Positions 32,384 through 40,926 are shown, counted from the stretch's first letter. The stretch is 47,474 bases of DNA from JBFLYN01 sp040756655 (GCA_040756655.1 JBFLYN010000026.1:1-47474), one strand, 5' to 3'. Translations and numbers: made by a program. The notes: a model not told the origin generated them from the sequence alone.

Positions 32384-32626
32384 TCAGTCTCTCGAGGTCT
32401 TGACGGGCTCTCGCTCGCGTTCTTGTCCCGAGAGACCAACTCGCTCGGCCTCAATTTCTCCGGCGGTCTTGCGGACGGTGCTGGCCGGCACGGCGTGGAG
32501 CCCGAAGTGCCGCAAGGCCCGCAACAGGCTGTCCGACTCATCAAAGCAGTCCTCCCCCGGGAAACCCACAAAGTCCGCTTTGACCTGCCCCCGCCGGTCG
32601 ATGGTCACGTTCACCTTGCGGGCCAT
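32384..32626 (-). CDS. DUF2997 small protein
   Basis: The 80-residue product begins KVNVTIDRRGQVKADFVGFPGEDCFDESDSL-, the DUF2997 layout: a two-strand start, G-F-x-G-x-x-C and an acidic helix. The tail is charged and variable. Its ATG overlaps the DUF1257 stop (TAATG), so the two are coupled. DUF2997 genes commonly accompany DUF1257 and Ycf46-like AAA genes. The molecular role is unknown. The conserved Cys might carry a ligand or modification, which is inference. Confidence 0.83.
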   Translation of the reverse strand: MARKVNVTIDRRGQVKADFVGFPGEDCFDESDSLLRALRHFGLHAVPASTVRKTAGEIEAERVGLSGQEREREPVKTSRD

Positions 32627-33066
32627 TACAGCACCCCTCGCACCAGGATCTTCCGCCCGTGCACCGGGTGGTGCTCTTCTTCAAAGTCCACCTGGTAGTT
32701 GAGGCTGCGCAGGGCCTCGGCCACCGCCAGCGTGGTGTAGCTTTGGGTAATGGTGTCGCAGATCCTCTGGATGGCCCGTTCATCACACCCATAGGAGTCG
32801 TAGGCAAAGGTAACCTCTCCGGTGGTGCGCGAAACCTTGACCCCCACGCCGCGGCCGAAATCCGGGGTTGCCAGCCCCCAGTCGCAACGCAGGCGACGAC
32901 CATAGTAGTCGCGGACGTTGGTGGTCAGTTCTCCGCCCAGTTCGGCGGCAGCCGCCTTCATGGCCTCTTCCAAGAGTTCCCAGCCCGGGTCCTCTTCCAC
33001 GGACCGTCCCGCCAACAGCGCCGCTTCCAGCTTGATCTTGGTCTTCAGGGTAGTTATGTGACTCAT
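32626..33066 (-). CDS. DUF1257 (Ycf35 family) protein
   Basis: The 146-residue product starts MSHITTLKTKIK, the DUF1257 signature. It continues with a helical part, a beta region (DWGLATPDFGRGVGVKVSRTTGEVTFAYDSYG), and a C-terminal TLAVAEALRSLNYQVDFEEE typical of the family's helix-strand end. Ycf35 is its plastid relative. Its function is unknown but its neighbours suggest work with the AAA ATPase. The start is ATG 33066, 12 bases after the membrane protein gene. All four genes from 33897 to 32218 form one compact unit. Confidence 0.9.
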   Translation of the reverse strand: MSHITTLKTKIKLEAALLAGRSVEEDPGWELLEEAMKAAAAELGGELTTNVRDYYGRRLRCDWGLATPDFGRGVGVKVSRTTGEVTFAYDSYGCDERAIQRICDTITQSYTTLAVAEALRSLNYQVDFEEEHHPVHGRKILVRGVL

Positions 33067-33078
33067 GTCCCGCCCTCC

Positions 33079-33897
33079 CTAAAGCTTGATCCCCTGGGAC
33101 AGGAAGTCGCCCTTTTTCCTCCGCCACCCGGCCAGCTCGTGGCGGACTGACGCCAGTTCCGAGGCGATCTCATCTTGCCGGGCTAAAAGCCGGTCCACCC
33201 GGCCTGCCCCTTTGCTTCCGACCTCGATCCCGCGGTCCTGCTCCAGAGCTACCAGTTCTATGATGGCCAGTTCCACGTTGACCTGGACCTCGCGTTCGAA
33301 GTCGCGGGCGGCCCGGGCTGCGTCGCCTTCGGCGAGAAGCTCCTTCTGCCGCGCCTCCCTGCCTCCGGGACCCGCCGCCCGGTATAGCTCTTCCCACTCG
33401 GCCACACGCAGGGAGCGAACCCTGGCCACCCCCGGTTCCTGCTGCCACTGGTTGACAATGTGGCGAAGGCGCCCGCAGCGGTCCCGGGCCGTCCTTTCCT
33501 GGGCCTCGCTTTCCCTAAGCCTGAGCGCCTCCGCGTGCACCTGGTCCCGGATCAGGTCCAGTTCCTGGAGGAGCGCTCCTTCCTTTTGCTCTAACCGGGA
33601 GATCTGGTCATCGAAGGAACCTTGTAGCTTTAACCGCCAGAGCTCCAGGGTGGTCACGCCCAGCGCCACGTACAAGATCAGGGCCACCGGCAGGCTGGCC
33701 AGGACGGACCAGGCAGGTGGCAACGGCAGGTGGCCCTGGACATACACTGCGGCCAGCATCCAGCTGAAGACGGCTTCCACCGCCAGCACCCGCCGGCTAA
33801 GCCGGGAATGGTGGTAGCGAGTGGACATATGTACCAGGCCCATGATCACCAGCCATACCAAGATGACAAAGGTCGCCAGTACCCCGAAAAGCCACAC
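33079..33897 (-). CDS. Membrane protein with long cytoplasmic coiled coil
   Basis: Three hydrophobic segments (about residues 2-23, 42-57 and 63-84) precede a 180-residue charged coiled coil rich in E, R, L and Q. Examples are DDQISRLEQKEGALLQELDLIRDQVHAEAL and the end DEIASELASVRHEL. GTG 33897 has AGGGAGG eight bases upstream. It is the first gene of the unit containing DUF1257 and DUF2997, so it may anchor the AAA complex at the membrane, which is inference from context. I recognise no domain beyond the helices. The very end (RRKKGDFLSQGIKL) is basic. Confidence 0.72.
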   Translation of the reverse strand: MWLFGVLATFVILVWLVIMGLVHMSTRYHHSRLSRRVLAVEAVFSWMLAAVYVQGHLPLPPAWSVLASLPVALILYVALGVTTLELWRLKLQGSFDDQISRLEQKEGALLQELDLIRDQVHAEALRLRESEAQERTARDRCGRLRHIVNQWQQEPGVARVRSLRVAEWEELYRAAGPGGREARQKELLAEGDAARAARDFEREVQVNVELAIIELVALEQDRGIEVGSKGAGRVDRLLARQDEIASELASVRHELAGWRRKKGDFLSQGIKL

Positions 33898-33946
33898 TGC
33901 TCGTCACCTCCCTTAACTCTAGTATACCTGATCTCCTCAACCATCT

Positions 33947-34942
33947 TCAGCTGTTCCGCAGGCCTTGCAGGCGAAGCCGGGCCTGCCACAGCGCATCGGT
34001 TCCGGGCGCGGCCAGTGGTTCTCCGCTGGCCAGGACCACGTCACCCGGTTGAAAGCGCCCGATGACCGCGGAGGCGAATCCGCGGCATGCAAGAGCTTTT
34101 GCCATGGCTTCACCGTCCGGGGCTGCCACCAACAGCGAGCCGCTGGATATGAGCTGGAGCGGGTCGATGCCTGCCAGCCGGGCGATCTGGCGAGTAACCG
34201 GGCTTACCGGGATGCGTCCCGCATCCACCACCAGCCCGGTGCCCGCTGCCGACGCCATTTCGTAGGCTGCTCCGAAAACCCCGCCTTCAGTCACATCGTG
34301 CATGGCGGTGGCGCCCAGCCGGGCGGCCTCCAGGGCAGGCCGCACGATGCTGATGCGAGAGCTGTAGGCCTGGGCCTCGGCCAACGCCGGCTGGCCCAGG
34401 TAAGGCCCAAGCACGTCGGCGAAATCGTGGGCTAGGATGGCGGTGCCTTCCACGCCGGCCCCACCCACCAGCACCAGGTCGTCCCCGGCCCGGGCGCCCC
34501 CGGACGGCAGGAGCCGCCGGCGGGGTGCCCGTCCCACAGCCGCCGCGCAGATCACCGGCAGCGCAAGCCCCGGGGTGAACTCGGTATGCCCGCCCACCAG
34601 GGCCACTCCCAGTTCCAGGGCGGCCTGGTGCGCGCTTTCCATGATCTCCTCCACCAGGGCATCTCCCGCGGTTTCGGGCAACAACAAGGTCAATAGCACG
34701 GCCACGGGCTCGGCCCCGGTGGCGGCCAGGTCGTTGCAGGTCACCTGCACGGCCAGGGCCCCGGCCCCGGTGCTCGCGCCGGTAATGGGGTCCACGGTCA
34801 CCACCGTGAGCTCGCCTTCCAGGTCCAGGGCGGCGCTGTCCTCTCCCACCCGGGGGCCCAGCACTACCTCGTCCCGGCGGGCCCCGGTGCGGGTGAACAC
34901 CAATCGCTCCAGTCCCCCGGGCTCCAGTTTACCGGTTTTCAT
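33947..34942 (-). CDS. AIR-synthase/HypE-like ATP-binding protein
   Basis: The protein has the two-domain PurM/HypE fold. The N-terminal domain includes LGPRVGEDSAALDL and VTVDPITGAS, with the ATP-site acidic residues. ALVGGHTEFTPG and the later AMHDVTEGGVFGAAYEMASAAG bind ADP and phosphate, as in HypE and ThiL relatives. Length 331 matches HypE, but no hydrogenase maturation genes are near, so the substrate is open. A thiamin-pathway role is conceivable because the upstream gene is an ECF S component. Its ATG 34942 lies inside that gene, overlapping it by 14 bases, so the two are coupled. Confidence 0.85.
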   Translation of the reverse strand: MKTGKLEPGGLERLVFTRTGARRDEVVLGPRVGEDSAALDLEGELTVVTVDPITGASTGAGALAVQVTCNDLAATGAEPVAVLLTLLLPETAGDALVEEIMESAHQAALELGVALVGGHTEFTPGLALPVICAAAVGRAPRRRLLPSGGARAGDDLVLVGGAGVEGTAILAHDFADVLGPYLGQPALAEAQAYSSRISIVRPALEAARLGATAMHDVTEGGVFGAAYEMASAAGTGLVVDAGRIPVSPVTRQIARLAGIDPLQLISSGSLLVAAPDGEAMAKALACRGFASAVIGRFQPGDVVLASGEPLAAPGTDALWQARLRLQGLRNS

Positions 34943-35465
34943 GGGCTTTCTCCTTGCCTCTAAACTCCCGCACGCGGGGGTAGGCCCGGCGCAACCCCGC
35001 GGATAAAAACCAGGCCACCGCCCCGCCCACTCCCACCTGCGCCAAATCCCCGGTGATCTCTACGGGCACCGCAGCCCGGCCATAGATGAGCCCGGCGGCC
35101 AGGGCGTAGGCCAGCACCATCCAGGTAGAGCCGGCCAAGAGCGCCCGCAGGTCTCGGAACCCACCCTCGCCGGTGGCGATGTGGCCCACGATATAGCCTT
35201 CGATCCCGTGGACCAGAAACGATACGGGAAACCAGACCCAAAACCCCAGGACGATATCGGCCAAGGCCGAGCCCAGGGCCCCCACTACGGCCCCCATGCG
35301 GGGGCCCAAAAGTAGGGCCGTGGTGAAGATCACCGCCGTGCCAAAGTGAAAGTAGAGTTTGCCGCCCAGGGCAGGCAGGCGCAGGACCGCGGTGGCCGCC
35401 AGGGTAAGGGCCACCAGCATGGAAGCCAGTACTAGGTACCTGGCCAGGCGATACCCCCGGTTCAC
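34929..35465 (-). CDS. ECF transporter S component (COG4720-like)
   Basis: Six helices in 178 residues, with GKLYFHFGTAVIFTTALLLGPRMGAVVGALGSALADIVLGF and PVSFLVHGIEGYIVG, are the hallmark segments of vitamin-precursor ECF S components of the COG4720 branch. Binding to EcfT would use short Ala-motifs in helix 1 (LVALTLAATAV). The substrate could be a pyrimidine or thiazole precursor of thiamin, but this is inferred from relatives only. GTG 35465 has GGGAGG close upstream. EcfA and EcfT are not in this window. The AIR-synthase-like gene downstream overlaps its end. Confidence 0.87.
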   Translation of the reverse strand: MNRGYRLARYLVLASMLVALTLAATAVLRLPALGGKLYFHFGTAVIFTTALLLGPRMGAVVGALGSALADIVLGFWVWFPVSFLVHGIEGYIVGHIATGEGGFRDLRALLAGSTWMVLAYALAAGLIYGRAAVPVEITGDLAQVGVGGAVAWFLSAGLRRAYPRVREFRGKEKAHENR

Positions 35466-35580
35466 GGCTCCACCTCCCTCGGGCTGTACCTCCCAATATT
35501 CGCTAATTACTGCCCACTATCCTCCCCATGTTGTGGCCCGGTGCCTTTCAGGTTATGCTGGGAGAGGGGAGGAATGGTCC

Positions 35581-36156
35581 ATGATACGCGTGACCGGCGG
35601 CTCGTTGCGGGGGCGTGTTTTGCATAGCTTACCCGGGCTGGCCACCCGCCCCCCGCTGGCCCAGGTGCGGCAAGCGGTGTTCAACATCCTGGGACCCCGG
35701 GTGTGCGGGGCGCGCTTTTTGGACCTTTACGCGGGCACCGGCAGCTACAGCATTGAAGCCATAAGCCGTGGTGCGGCCTTTTGCACCCTGGTGGAAAAGA
35801 GCCCGCGGGCGTTGAAGGTGATCCGGGCCAACCTGGAAAGCACCGGTTGCGCAGGGCAAGCTGAGCTCATACCCGGCGAAGTGCTGGCTACCCTGGACCG
35901 CCTGGCCCGGGCCGGGCGGTGTTTTGACGTGGTGGCGGTGGCTCCCCCGCACGATGCGGGCCTGCTGGACCCCACCCTGGCGGGCCTGGACGCCGGGAAC
36001 CTCCTGGCCCCGGGGGGCACGGTGTTCGTCCAGCACTACCCCGGCGAGCCCGTGTGCCCGGCGGCCGGGCGGCTTTGCCGCTACCGGCAGACCCGCTACG
36101 GGTCGACCCTGGTCTCCTGGTTCAGGACACCAGGGGAGCTAGCTTCCGGACAGTGA
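35581..36156 (+). CDS. rsmD: RsmD-like rRNA methyltransferase homologue with altered motif IV
   Basis: The 191-residue protein opens MIRVTGGSLRGRVL, the RsmD start. ATRPPLAQVRQAVFNILGP follows (compare RPT-x-D-R-V-R-E-A-L-F-N-I-L), then LDLYAGTGSYSIEAISRGA, the SAM-binding motif I, and VEKSPRALKVIRANL. Where RsmD has the catalytic D-P-P-Y, this protein has VAVAPPHDAG, so the acidic and aromatic residues are both replaced. The Thr of RPT is also missing. The protein may no longer methylate 16S G966, or acts on something else. ATG 35581 follows GGGGAGGA. Its last 35 bases overlap the dnaE2 3' end on the other strand. Confidence 0.82.
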   Translation: MIRVTGGSLRGRVLHSLPGLATRPPLAQVRQAVFNILGPRVCGARFLDLYAGTGSYSIEAISRGAAFCTLVEKSPRALKVIRANLESTGCAGQAELIPGEVLATLDRLARAGRCFDVVAVAPPHDAGLLDPTLAGLDAGNLLAPGGTVFVQHYPGEPVCPAAGRLCRYRQTRYGSTLVSWFRTPGELASGQ

Positions 36157-39100
36157 TGCTCACCCCCTGCCCCCTCCGCTCCAGCTTCCCTTCCACCAGG
36201 AGGGGGAGTACCGGTTCGGTGAAAAGGTACTGGCCCGAGCGGTGATAGATATTTTCAAAGACCGTAAGATCGGTGAGTCCGGTTTCGTCCTCCAAGGATA
36301 CAAATACGGTGATCCGACCGCTGCGCGTGGGCGGGCGGTGCGGGCGCACCGGGTATCCCGCCAGTTTCACCAACCGTCCTGTTCCAAGGCCGGATAGTTC
36401 CGCCCCGGTGACCACTCCCTGCTTCCGGAGCCCATCACGCACGGCTTCCAGCGGGTGCCCACTCATCCCCATGCCCAAAAGCTCGTACTCGAACTTGAGC
36501 TTTTCGTTGAAGGCGAAATCCTCCACCCCTCCCCAGTCTGCACCGGGAGCACCCAGGTCAAACCCGCCCGCCGGGCCCTCATGAGCCAGGATGTCCTCGA
36601 GTTCCCACAGGAGCTTCCTCCGGTTGGCCCCGAAGTCATCTGCTGCCCCGCACAGCACCAGTGACTGGTACAGGGGACGCGGGAGCGACACCCGGGCGCA
36701 GAAATCCGCCAGGGAAAGAAACGGGCCGGCCTGCCTGGCTTTGAGCAAGGATTCCAGCCCAGCCCGGGTCATGCCGCGCAGCTGTCCGAGCCCAATACGT
36801 ATATTCCCGTCTTGGACTTCACAGCTGGCTTGGCTATAGTTGACCGAGGGCCGCAGCACCCCCACACCCCTTCGCCGTGCCTCCACGATGATGGTGCCGG
36901 GCGGGTAGTAACCCATGGGGCTGTTGCTAAGGATGGCGGCGAAAAACTCGGCCGGGTGGTGCTGCACCAGGTAGGCGGTTTTATAAGCAGTGTTGGCAAA
37001 GGAAGCGGCATGGGCCTCGCAAAACCCGTAGCTGGCGTAACCTGCCATGTAGGTGAAGATCTCCTGGGCCACCTGGGGGGGAGTCCCGTTGGCGATGGCC
37101 CGTTCCACGAACTTCTGGCCCAGTTCCCCCATGTCCCGGTGGGAACGGGCGTGGGTCATGACCCGGCGCAGCCGGTCGGCATCCCCCGGGGAAAAGTTGG
37201 CAATGACCGTGGCGATTTCGATGACCTGTTCTTGGAATAACACCACCCCGTAGGTCTTGGCCAGGATCCGCCGCAGCCTGGGGTCGGCGTAGGTCACCGG
37301 CTCCTTGCCCTGCCTGCGGGCGACAAATGGTTCCACCATGTTCCCCTTGATGGGGCCGGGCCGGATCAGGGCCACGCTGGCCACCAGGTCCTCGAGGTTA
37401 TCGGCTCCAAGGCGGGACTGGAGCGCTCTCTGGGCTGGGCTCTCCAGCTGGAAGACCCCGATGGTTTGGCCGGAGTTCAAAAGCTGGTAGGTGGCCCGGT
37501 CCTGGGCCGGGATGCGGTCGTAGTCTAATTCCAGGACCTTCACCGTGTCTTCCACGGCACTGAGGGTGCGCAAAGAAAGCAGGTCCAGCTTGATCAGTCC
37601 CAGGTCCTCCACATCCTCTTTGTCGAACTGGGTGACAGTGACCCCCTTGGCGGCCAGTTGCAACGGGGTCAGTTCTACCAGCGGCGGGCGGGTGATGACC
37701 ACTCCCCCCAGGTGAGTGCCGAGAAAACGCGGGTGGCCAGCCACTTGGGCGCAGCAGTCCAGCAGGAGTTCGAGGCGGTCTTGGTCCAGCTGGAGGACGC
37801 GCAACTCCGGGAGGTTCAAGACATCCCGGATCTCGCCGGATTTGACCCAGGGTAAACGCTTGGCCAGGGCATCGATTTCTCCAGCAGGAAAGCCCAGCGC
37901 CTTGCCGATATCGCGCACGGCCGAACGCCCCTGGAACGTGTTATACGTGCAGACGGTGGCCACATGCTCCTTACCGTATTTCCCGTACACGTACTGGGTC
38001 ACCAGGTCCCGGTGACGGGCGTCGAAGTCCACGTCGATATCGGGCAGCTGGGCCCGTTCCAGGCTCATGAACCGTTCAAACAAAAGACCCCGGCCGATGG
38101 CGTCCACTTCGGTGATGCCCAGGCAGTAGGCGACGGCCGAATCCGCCGCCGAGCCCCGTCCCGCGTGGCGGATCCCGCGGTTACGGGCAAACTGGACCAC
38201 GTCCCACACCAGGAGAAAGTAGTCCTCAAACCCCAGCCGGCAGATGATGTCCAGTTCGTGTTCGAGCCGCTCTTTGATGTTCTTGCTCACCCGCGGGTAC
38301 CGCCGGCGCGCCCCCTCCCCTACCAGTTGCCGGAGCACGGCGGCGGGATTTTCCCCGGCCGGCAATGGGAACTCGGGGTGCACCCGGGCCTTCAAGTCCA
38401 GCACCGGCCCGCAGCTTTTCCCGATCTCACCGGCCACTTCCAGGGCCCGCTCCCACCCCGGGCAGGCCAAGAGCAGCTCCTCCCGGGTCTTCAGGTAGTT
38501 TTCCGCATTCAGCCGGCGTTCCGGGCAGATGTCGTCTATACGGGTTAACGTACGCACGCAGGTCAAAATGTCGTGGACCCAGAAATCGTGCCCCGAGGCG
38601 TAGTGGACATTGCCCGTGAGCACCAATTCCAGGCCGAGCTGGCCCGCCAGTTCCCGCAACAACCGCGCCAGCCGGGCACTGCCCGGGAGGTAGGACTCCC
38701 CTAGTTCCAGGTAGTAGTCGCGGCCAAAGCGCTGCTGGTACCAACTGGCCGCCGCCCGGGCCGCCTGGTACTTCCCGTGCAGCAAAAGATGGGCCACCTC
38801 CCCGCGCCGGCAGCCCGAAAGCACTACCAGGCCCTCCCCCAGTTCCTCCAGGCTGGAACGGCTGACCCGGGGCTCTTTGCGCGGGTGGTCGAGGTGGGCC
38901 CGGGTGAGGAGACGGCAAAGATTGGCGTAACCACGGGCATCCCGGGCCAGGAGCACCAGGTGAGAGCCGTCCTCCAGCGTGACCTCGGCTCCGATGATGG
39001 CCTTGATGCCGGCCTGGGCGGCCGCCTTGTGGAGCTTCACCGTGGCGCTGAGGTTATTGTGGTCGGTGATGGCCAAAGCCTCTACTCCCATCTCCGCGGC

Positions 39101-39178
39101 GCGCGCCACCAAGCGCTGGATGCTACTGGCGCCATCCAGGAAAGAGAACGGCGAGTGCACGTGCAGGTGTGCGAGCAT
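36122..39178 (-). CDS. dnaE2: Error-prone DNA polymerase III alpha (DnaE2/ImuC)
   Basis: The 1018-residue protein has an N-terminal PHP domain (AHLHVHSPFSFLDGAS, GVEALAITDHNNLSA), a polymerase core with LPDIDVDFDARHR (catalytic Asp pair, near residue 380) and LIKLDLLSLRTL (third Asp), a helix-hairpin-helix region and a C-terminal OB domain (ITVFVSLEDETGLTDLTVF). All catalytic Asp residues are present. It is shorter than replicative DnaE1 and lacks a tau-binding tail, as in DnaE2. ATG 39178 has GGAGG five bases upstream; the TTG at 39190 is inside that site. It is the third gene of the ImuB-DUF6504-DnaE2 unit controlled by the LexA-type boxes. Confidence 0.95.
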   Translation of the reverse strand: MLAHLHVHSPFSFLDGASSIQRLVARAAEMGVEALAITDHNNLSATVKLHKAAAQAGIKAIIGAEVTLEDGSHLVLLARDARGYANLCRLLTRAHLDHPRKEPRVSRSSLEELGEGLVVLSGCRRGEVAHLLLHGKYQAARAAASWYQQRFGRDYYLELGESYLPGSARLARLLRELAGQLGLELVLTGNVHYASGHDFWVHDILTCVRTLTRIDDICPERRLNAENYLKTREELLLACPGWERALEVAGEIGKSCGPVLDLKARVHPEFPLPAGENPAAVLRQLVGEGARRRYPRVSKNIKERLEHELDIICRLGFEDYFLLVWDVVQFARNRGIRHAGRGSAADSAVAYCLGITEVDAIGRGLLFERFMSLERAQLPDIDVDFDARHRDLVTQYVYGKYGKEHVATVCTYNTFQGRSAVRDIGKALGFPAGEIDALAKRLPWVKSGEIRDVLNLPELRVLQLDQDRLELLLDCCAQVAGHPRFLGTHLGGVVITRPPLVELTPLQLAAKGVTVTQFDKEDVEDLGLIKLDLLSLRTLSAVEDTVKVLELDYDRIPAQDRATYQLLNSGQTIGVFQLESPAQRALQSRLGADNLEDLVASVALIRPGPIKGNMVEPFVARRQGKEPVTYADPRLRRILAKTYGVVLFQEQVIEIATVIANFSPGDADRLRRVMTHARSHRDMGELGQKFVERAIANGTPPQVAQEIFTYMAGYASYGFCEAHAASFANTAYKTAYLVQHHPAEFFAAILSNSPMGYYPPGTIIVEARRRGVGVLRPSVNYSQASCEVQDGNIRIGLGQLRGMTRAGLESLLKARQAGPFLSLADFCARVSLPRPLYQSLVLCGAADDFGANRRKLLWELEDILAHEGPAGGFDLGAPGADWGGVEDFAFNEKLKFEYELLGMGMSGHPLEAVRDGLRKQGVVTGAELSGLGTGRLVKLAGYPVRPHRPPTRSGRITVFVSLEDETGLTDLTVFENIYHRSGQYLFTEPVLPLLVEGKLERRGQGVSITVRKLAPLVS

Positions 39179-39259
39179 GGTTGCCTCCAAAAGATGCCTC
39201 TGGCCGAAGCGTTGCTTCAGCCAGGTGGCCGGGTCTTTGGTTTAGCCTGGATGCTGGTG

Positions 39260-39508
39260 TCAATCCAGCACCCGGTAGAGGTTCCACTGGTTTAGCCTGC
39301 GGTCGGAAAAGATCTCGTACACTGCACCCCCGTTGCCCGCTAGGCGGTAGAAGGTCTTCTCGGTCTCCCCGTCCCACCAGCGGCCGGTGTCCTTCCATTC
39401 TTCCAGTATGCTCTGGACGTCAATCCAGTGGCGGATCCAGAAAAAGCGGCGGGGGCGGCGCTTGCCATCGGTTACCACCAGCACCGGCTGATTAACCAGT
39501 TTGGCCAT
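39260..39508 (-). CDS. DUF6504 protein of the imuB-dnaE2 cassette
   Basis: The 82-residue protein starts at ATG 39508 with AAGGAG ten bases upstream, five bases after the ImuB stop. It reads PVLVVTDGKRRPRRFFWIRHWIDVQSIL, then WKDTGRWWDGETEKTFYRL and ends VYEIFSDRRLNQWNLYRVLD. These short beta-rich proteins (DUF6504) are often found next to imuB-like and dnaE2 genes. Their role in translesion synthesis is unknown; the Trp/Arg-rich surface suggests DNA or protein contact, which is inference. Confidence 0.8.
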   Translation of the reverse strand: MAKLVNQPVLVVTDGKRRPRRFFWIRHWIDVQSILEEWKDTGRWWDGETEKTFYRLAGNGGAVYEIFSDRRLNQWNLYRVLD

Positions 39509-39513
39509 GAGCG

Positions 39514-40731
39514 CTACTCTCCTTCCAGTTTGCGGCCCGACCGCATGGGGTCGTACCAGTCCAGCATGGCTTCCCGGCGGTCCGGGGGACGCCGGGACCC
39601 AAACTCCACCACCGTCCCCCGGTACTTGCGGGAGAGGCTCTCCAGGGTTCCACCCAGCCGGGCCCATTTTTCATCATCTTCTTCCTCGCGGGTGGCAATC
39701 AAGGACAGCTGTTCGGCAGGCACCCGCACCAGCGATCCCGCCACTGCCCGTAGCCCGGTCACAGCGGGAACGGGGCCCGCACGGCTCACCAAGCCCATCA
39801 ACTGCTCCAAGAGGGATTTGCGGGAAAACCGCGGGCGCACCAGCTCCCTTTCCAGGAGGGTGTGCCGGTCGTCGCCGTGCTCCAAGGTAAGTTCCAGTTT
39901 GCGCGACCCGGCCATCCGCCCGGCCAGCCCGCGGGCAAGGCCGGTGGCCAGGGTATCCAGGGCAAGCAGGAGCCCGCCTCCCACTTCAACTTCGCCTTCC
40001 AGCCGGAAGCTGGACTCCACGGCCTCTTCCGGGTACCGGGCCCGCACTGGAGTAGGGTCTTCCCCGCGGCTGAGGGCCACCAGGAGCCTGCCTTCCTTGC
40101 CGAATCTCCGCGTGGCTTCGGCCACGGGGACCATCCGGACCTGTCCTACGGTCTTGAGGCCCAGGAGGGAGAGGCGCTGCCGCAGTTCCTCCGAGATGGG
40201 CCAGAGGCATGCCACCGGCAGATCTTCCAAAAACCCGGCTTCCCGGCCCGGGGGGACCACCATCACCTTGCCCGGCCCGGCCGAGCCCGCCGCCGCCCGG
40301 GCCAGGAACCTGGAACTGGCCAGCCCGGCCGCTGCCCCCCAGGCATACCCGGGCACTACCTCGGCCACGATGGACTCCAGCTCTTCTCCGGCCGGCACCG
40401 GGCCGGACAAGTCCAGAAAACAACGGTGGTACTCTTCCGGGTCCACGCCGGGGGTGTGGCGTGCGTAAAGGTCCAGGTGGCGCCGGGCCGGCAGGCGGTA
40501 GTGGGCCTCGTCGTAGGGGACTACCGCCAGCCCGGGGCAGCTTAGGCGCCCCTGCCGGACGGTCTGCCCGGGTTTTACCCCGGCCGCTGCTGCCAGTTCA
40601 TCCACATCAAAAAGCCGCTTTTCCCGCACCACCGCCACGGGTGTCTCACCATCCCTCTGGACACCGGCGTAAAACCCCATAAGTTCGATGTAGGCTATTT
40701 GCCTCAGGGCGATCACCCGTTTTGCAAACAT
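39514..40731 (-). CDS. imuB: ImuB-like, catalytically altered Y-family polymerase homologue
   Basis: The 405-residue protein follows the Y-family plan: IAYIELMGFYAGVQ at the start, palm region to about 230, a thumb with HhH (LSLLGLKTVGQVRMVP), and a little-finger region ending GSRKLELTLEH, SRKSLLEQLMGL. The catalytic acids of DinB are replaced: I-D-M-D-x-F becomes IELMGF and S-x-D-E before the later segment becomes YHRCFLDLSG. So it is an ImuB-type adaptor rather than an active polymerase. ATG 40731 overlaps the first LexA-type box and lies only about 7 bases from the expected transcript start, so it may be nearly leaderless. It leads the DUF6504 and DnaE2 unit. Confidence 0.83.
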   Translation of the reverse strand: MFAKRVIALRQIAYIELMGFYAGVQRDGETPVAVVREKRLFDVDELAAAAGVKPGQTVRQGRLSCPGLAVVPYDEAHYRLPARRHLDLYARHTPGVDPEEYHRCFLDLSGPVPAGEELESIVAEVVPGYAWGAAAGLASSRFLARAAAGSAGPGKVMVVPPGREAGFLEDLPVACLWPISEELRQRLSLLGLKTVGQVRMVPVAEATRRFGKEGRLLVALSRGEDPTPVRARYPEEAVESSFRLEGEVEVGGGLLLALDTLATGLARGLAGRMAGSRKLELTLEHGDDRHTLLERELVRPRFSRKSLLEQLMGLVSRAGPVPAVTGLRAVAGSLVRVPAEQLSLIATREEEDDEKWARLGGTLESLSRKYRGTVVEFGSRRPPDRREAMLDWYDPMRSGRKLEGE

Positions 40732-40738
40732 GTGTTCG
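40725..40738. promoter_or_regulatory. LexA-type SOS box 1 overlapping the imuB start
   Basis: On the minus strand the site is CGAACACATGTTTG, two half-sites CGAAC and GTTTG around 4 bases, close to the Gram-positive LexA/DinR consensus CGAAC-N4-GTTCG. It sits over the predicted transcription start and the ATG at 40731. Confidence 0.8.
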
Positions 40739-40745
40739 TGTTTCT

Positions 40746-40775
40746 ATTATACGAACACATGCTCGTATATGTCAA
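40746..40775 (-). promoter_or_regulatory. imuB promoter with SOS box 2 in the spacer
   Basis: On the minus strand TTGACA (40775-40770) and TATAAT (40751-40746) are perfect boxes separated by 18 bases. The plus strand 40752-40765 reads CGAACACATGCTCG, a second LexA-type box with one mismatch in a half-site, filling most of the spacer. LexA bound there would block polymerase, and DNA damage would release it. Confidence 0.85.
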
Positions 40776-40926
40776 GACCAGGCGGCTGGAGGATTTTCCG
40801 CGAGCGGTCTCGAACTATTTCGGCATACTTCCGGCCATATGACCATAAATCAGGAGGTGATCGCCGAGAAAACTCCGAGTACAGCTCGATTATCGGCCGC
40901 AACTCATCCCTAAGGAGGAACATTTT

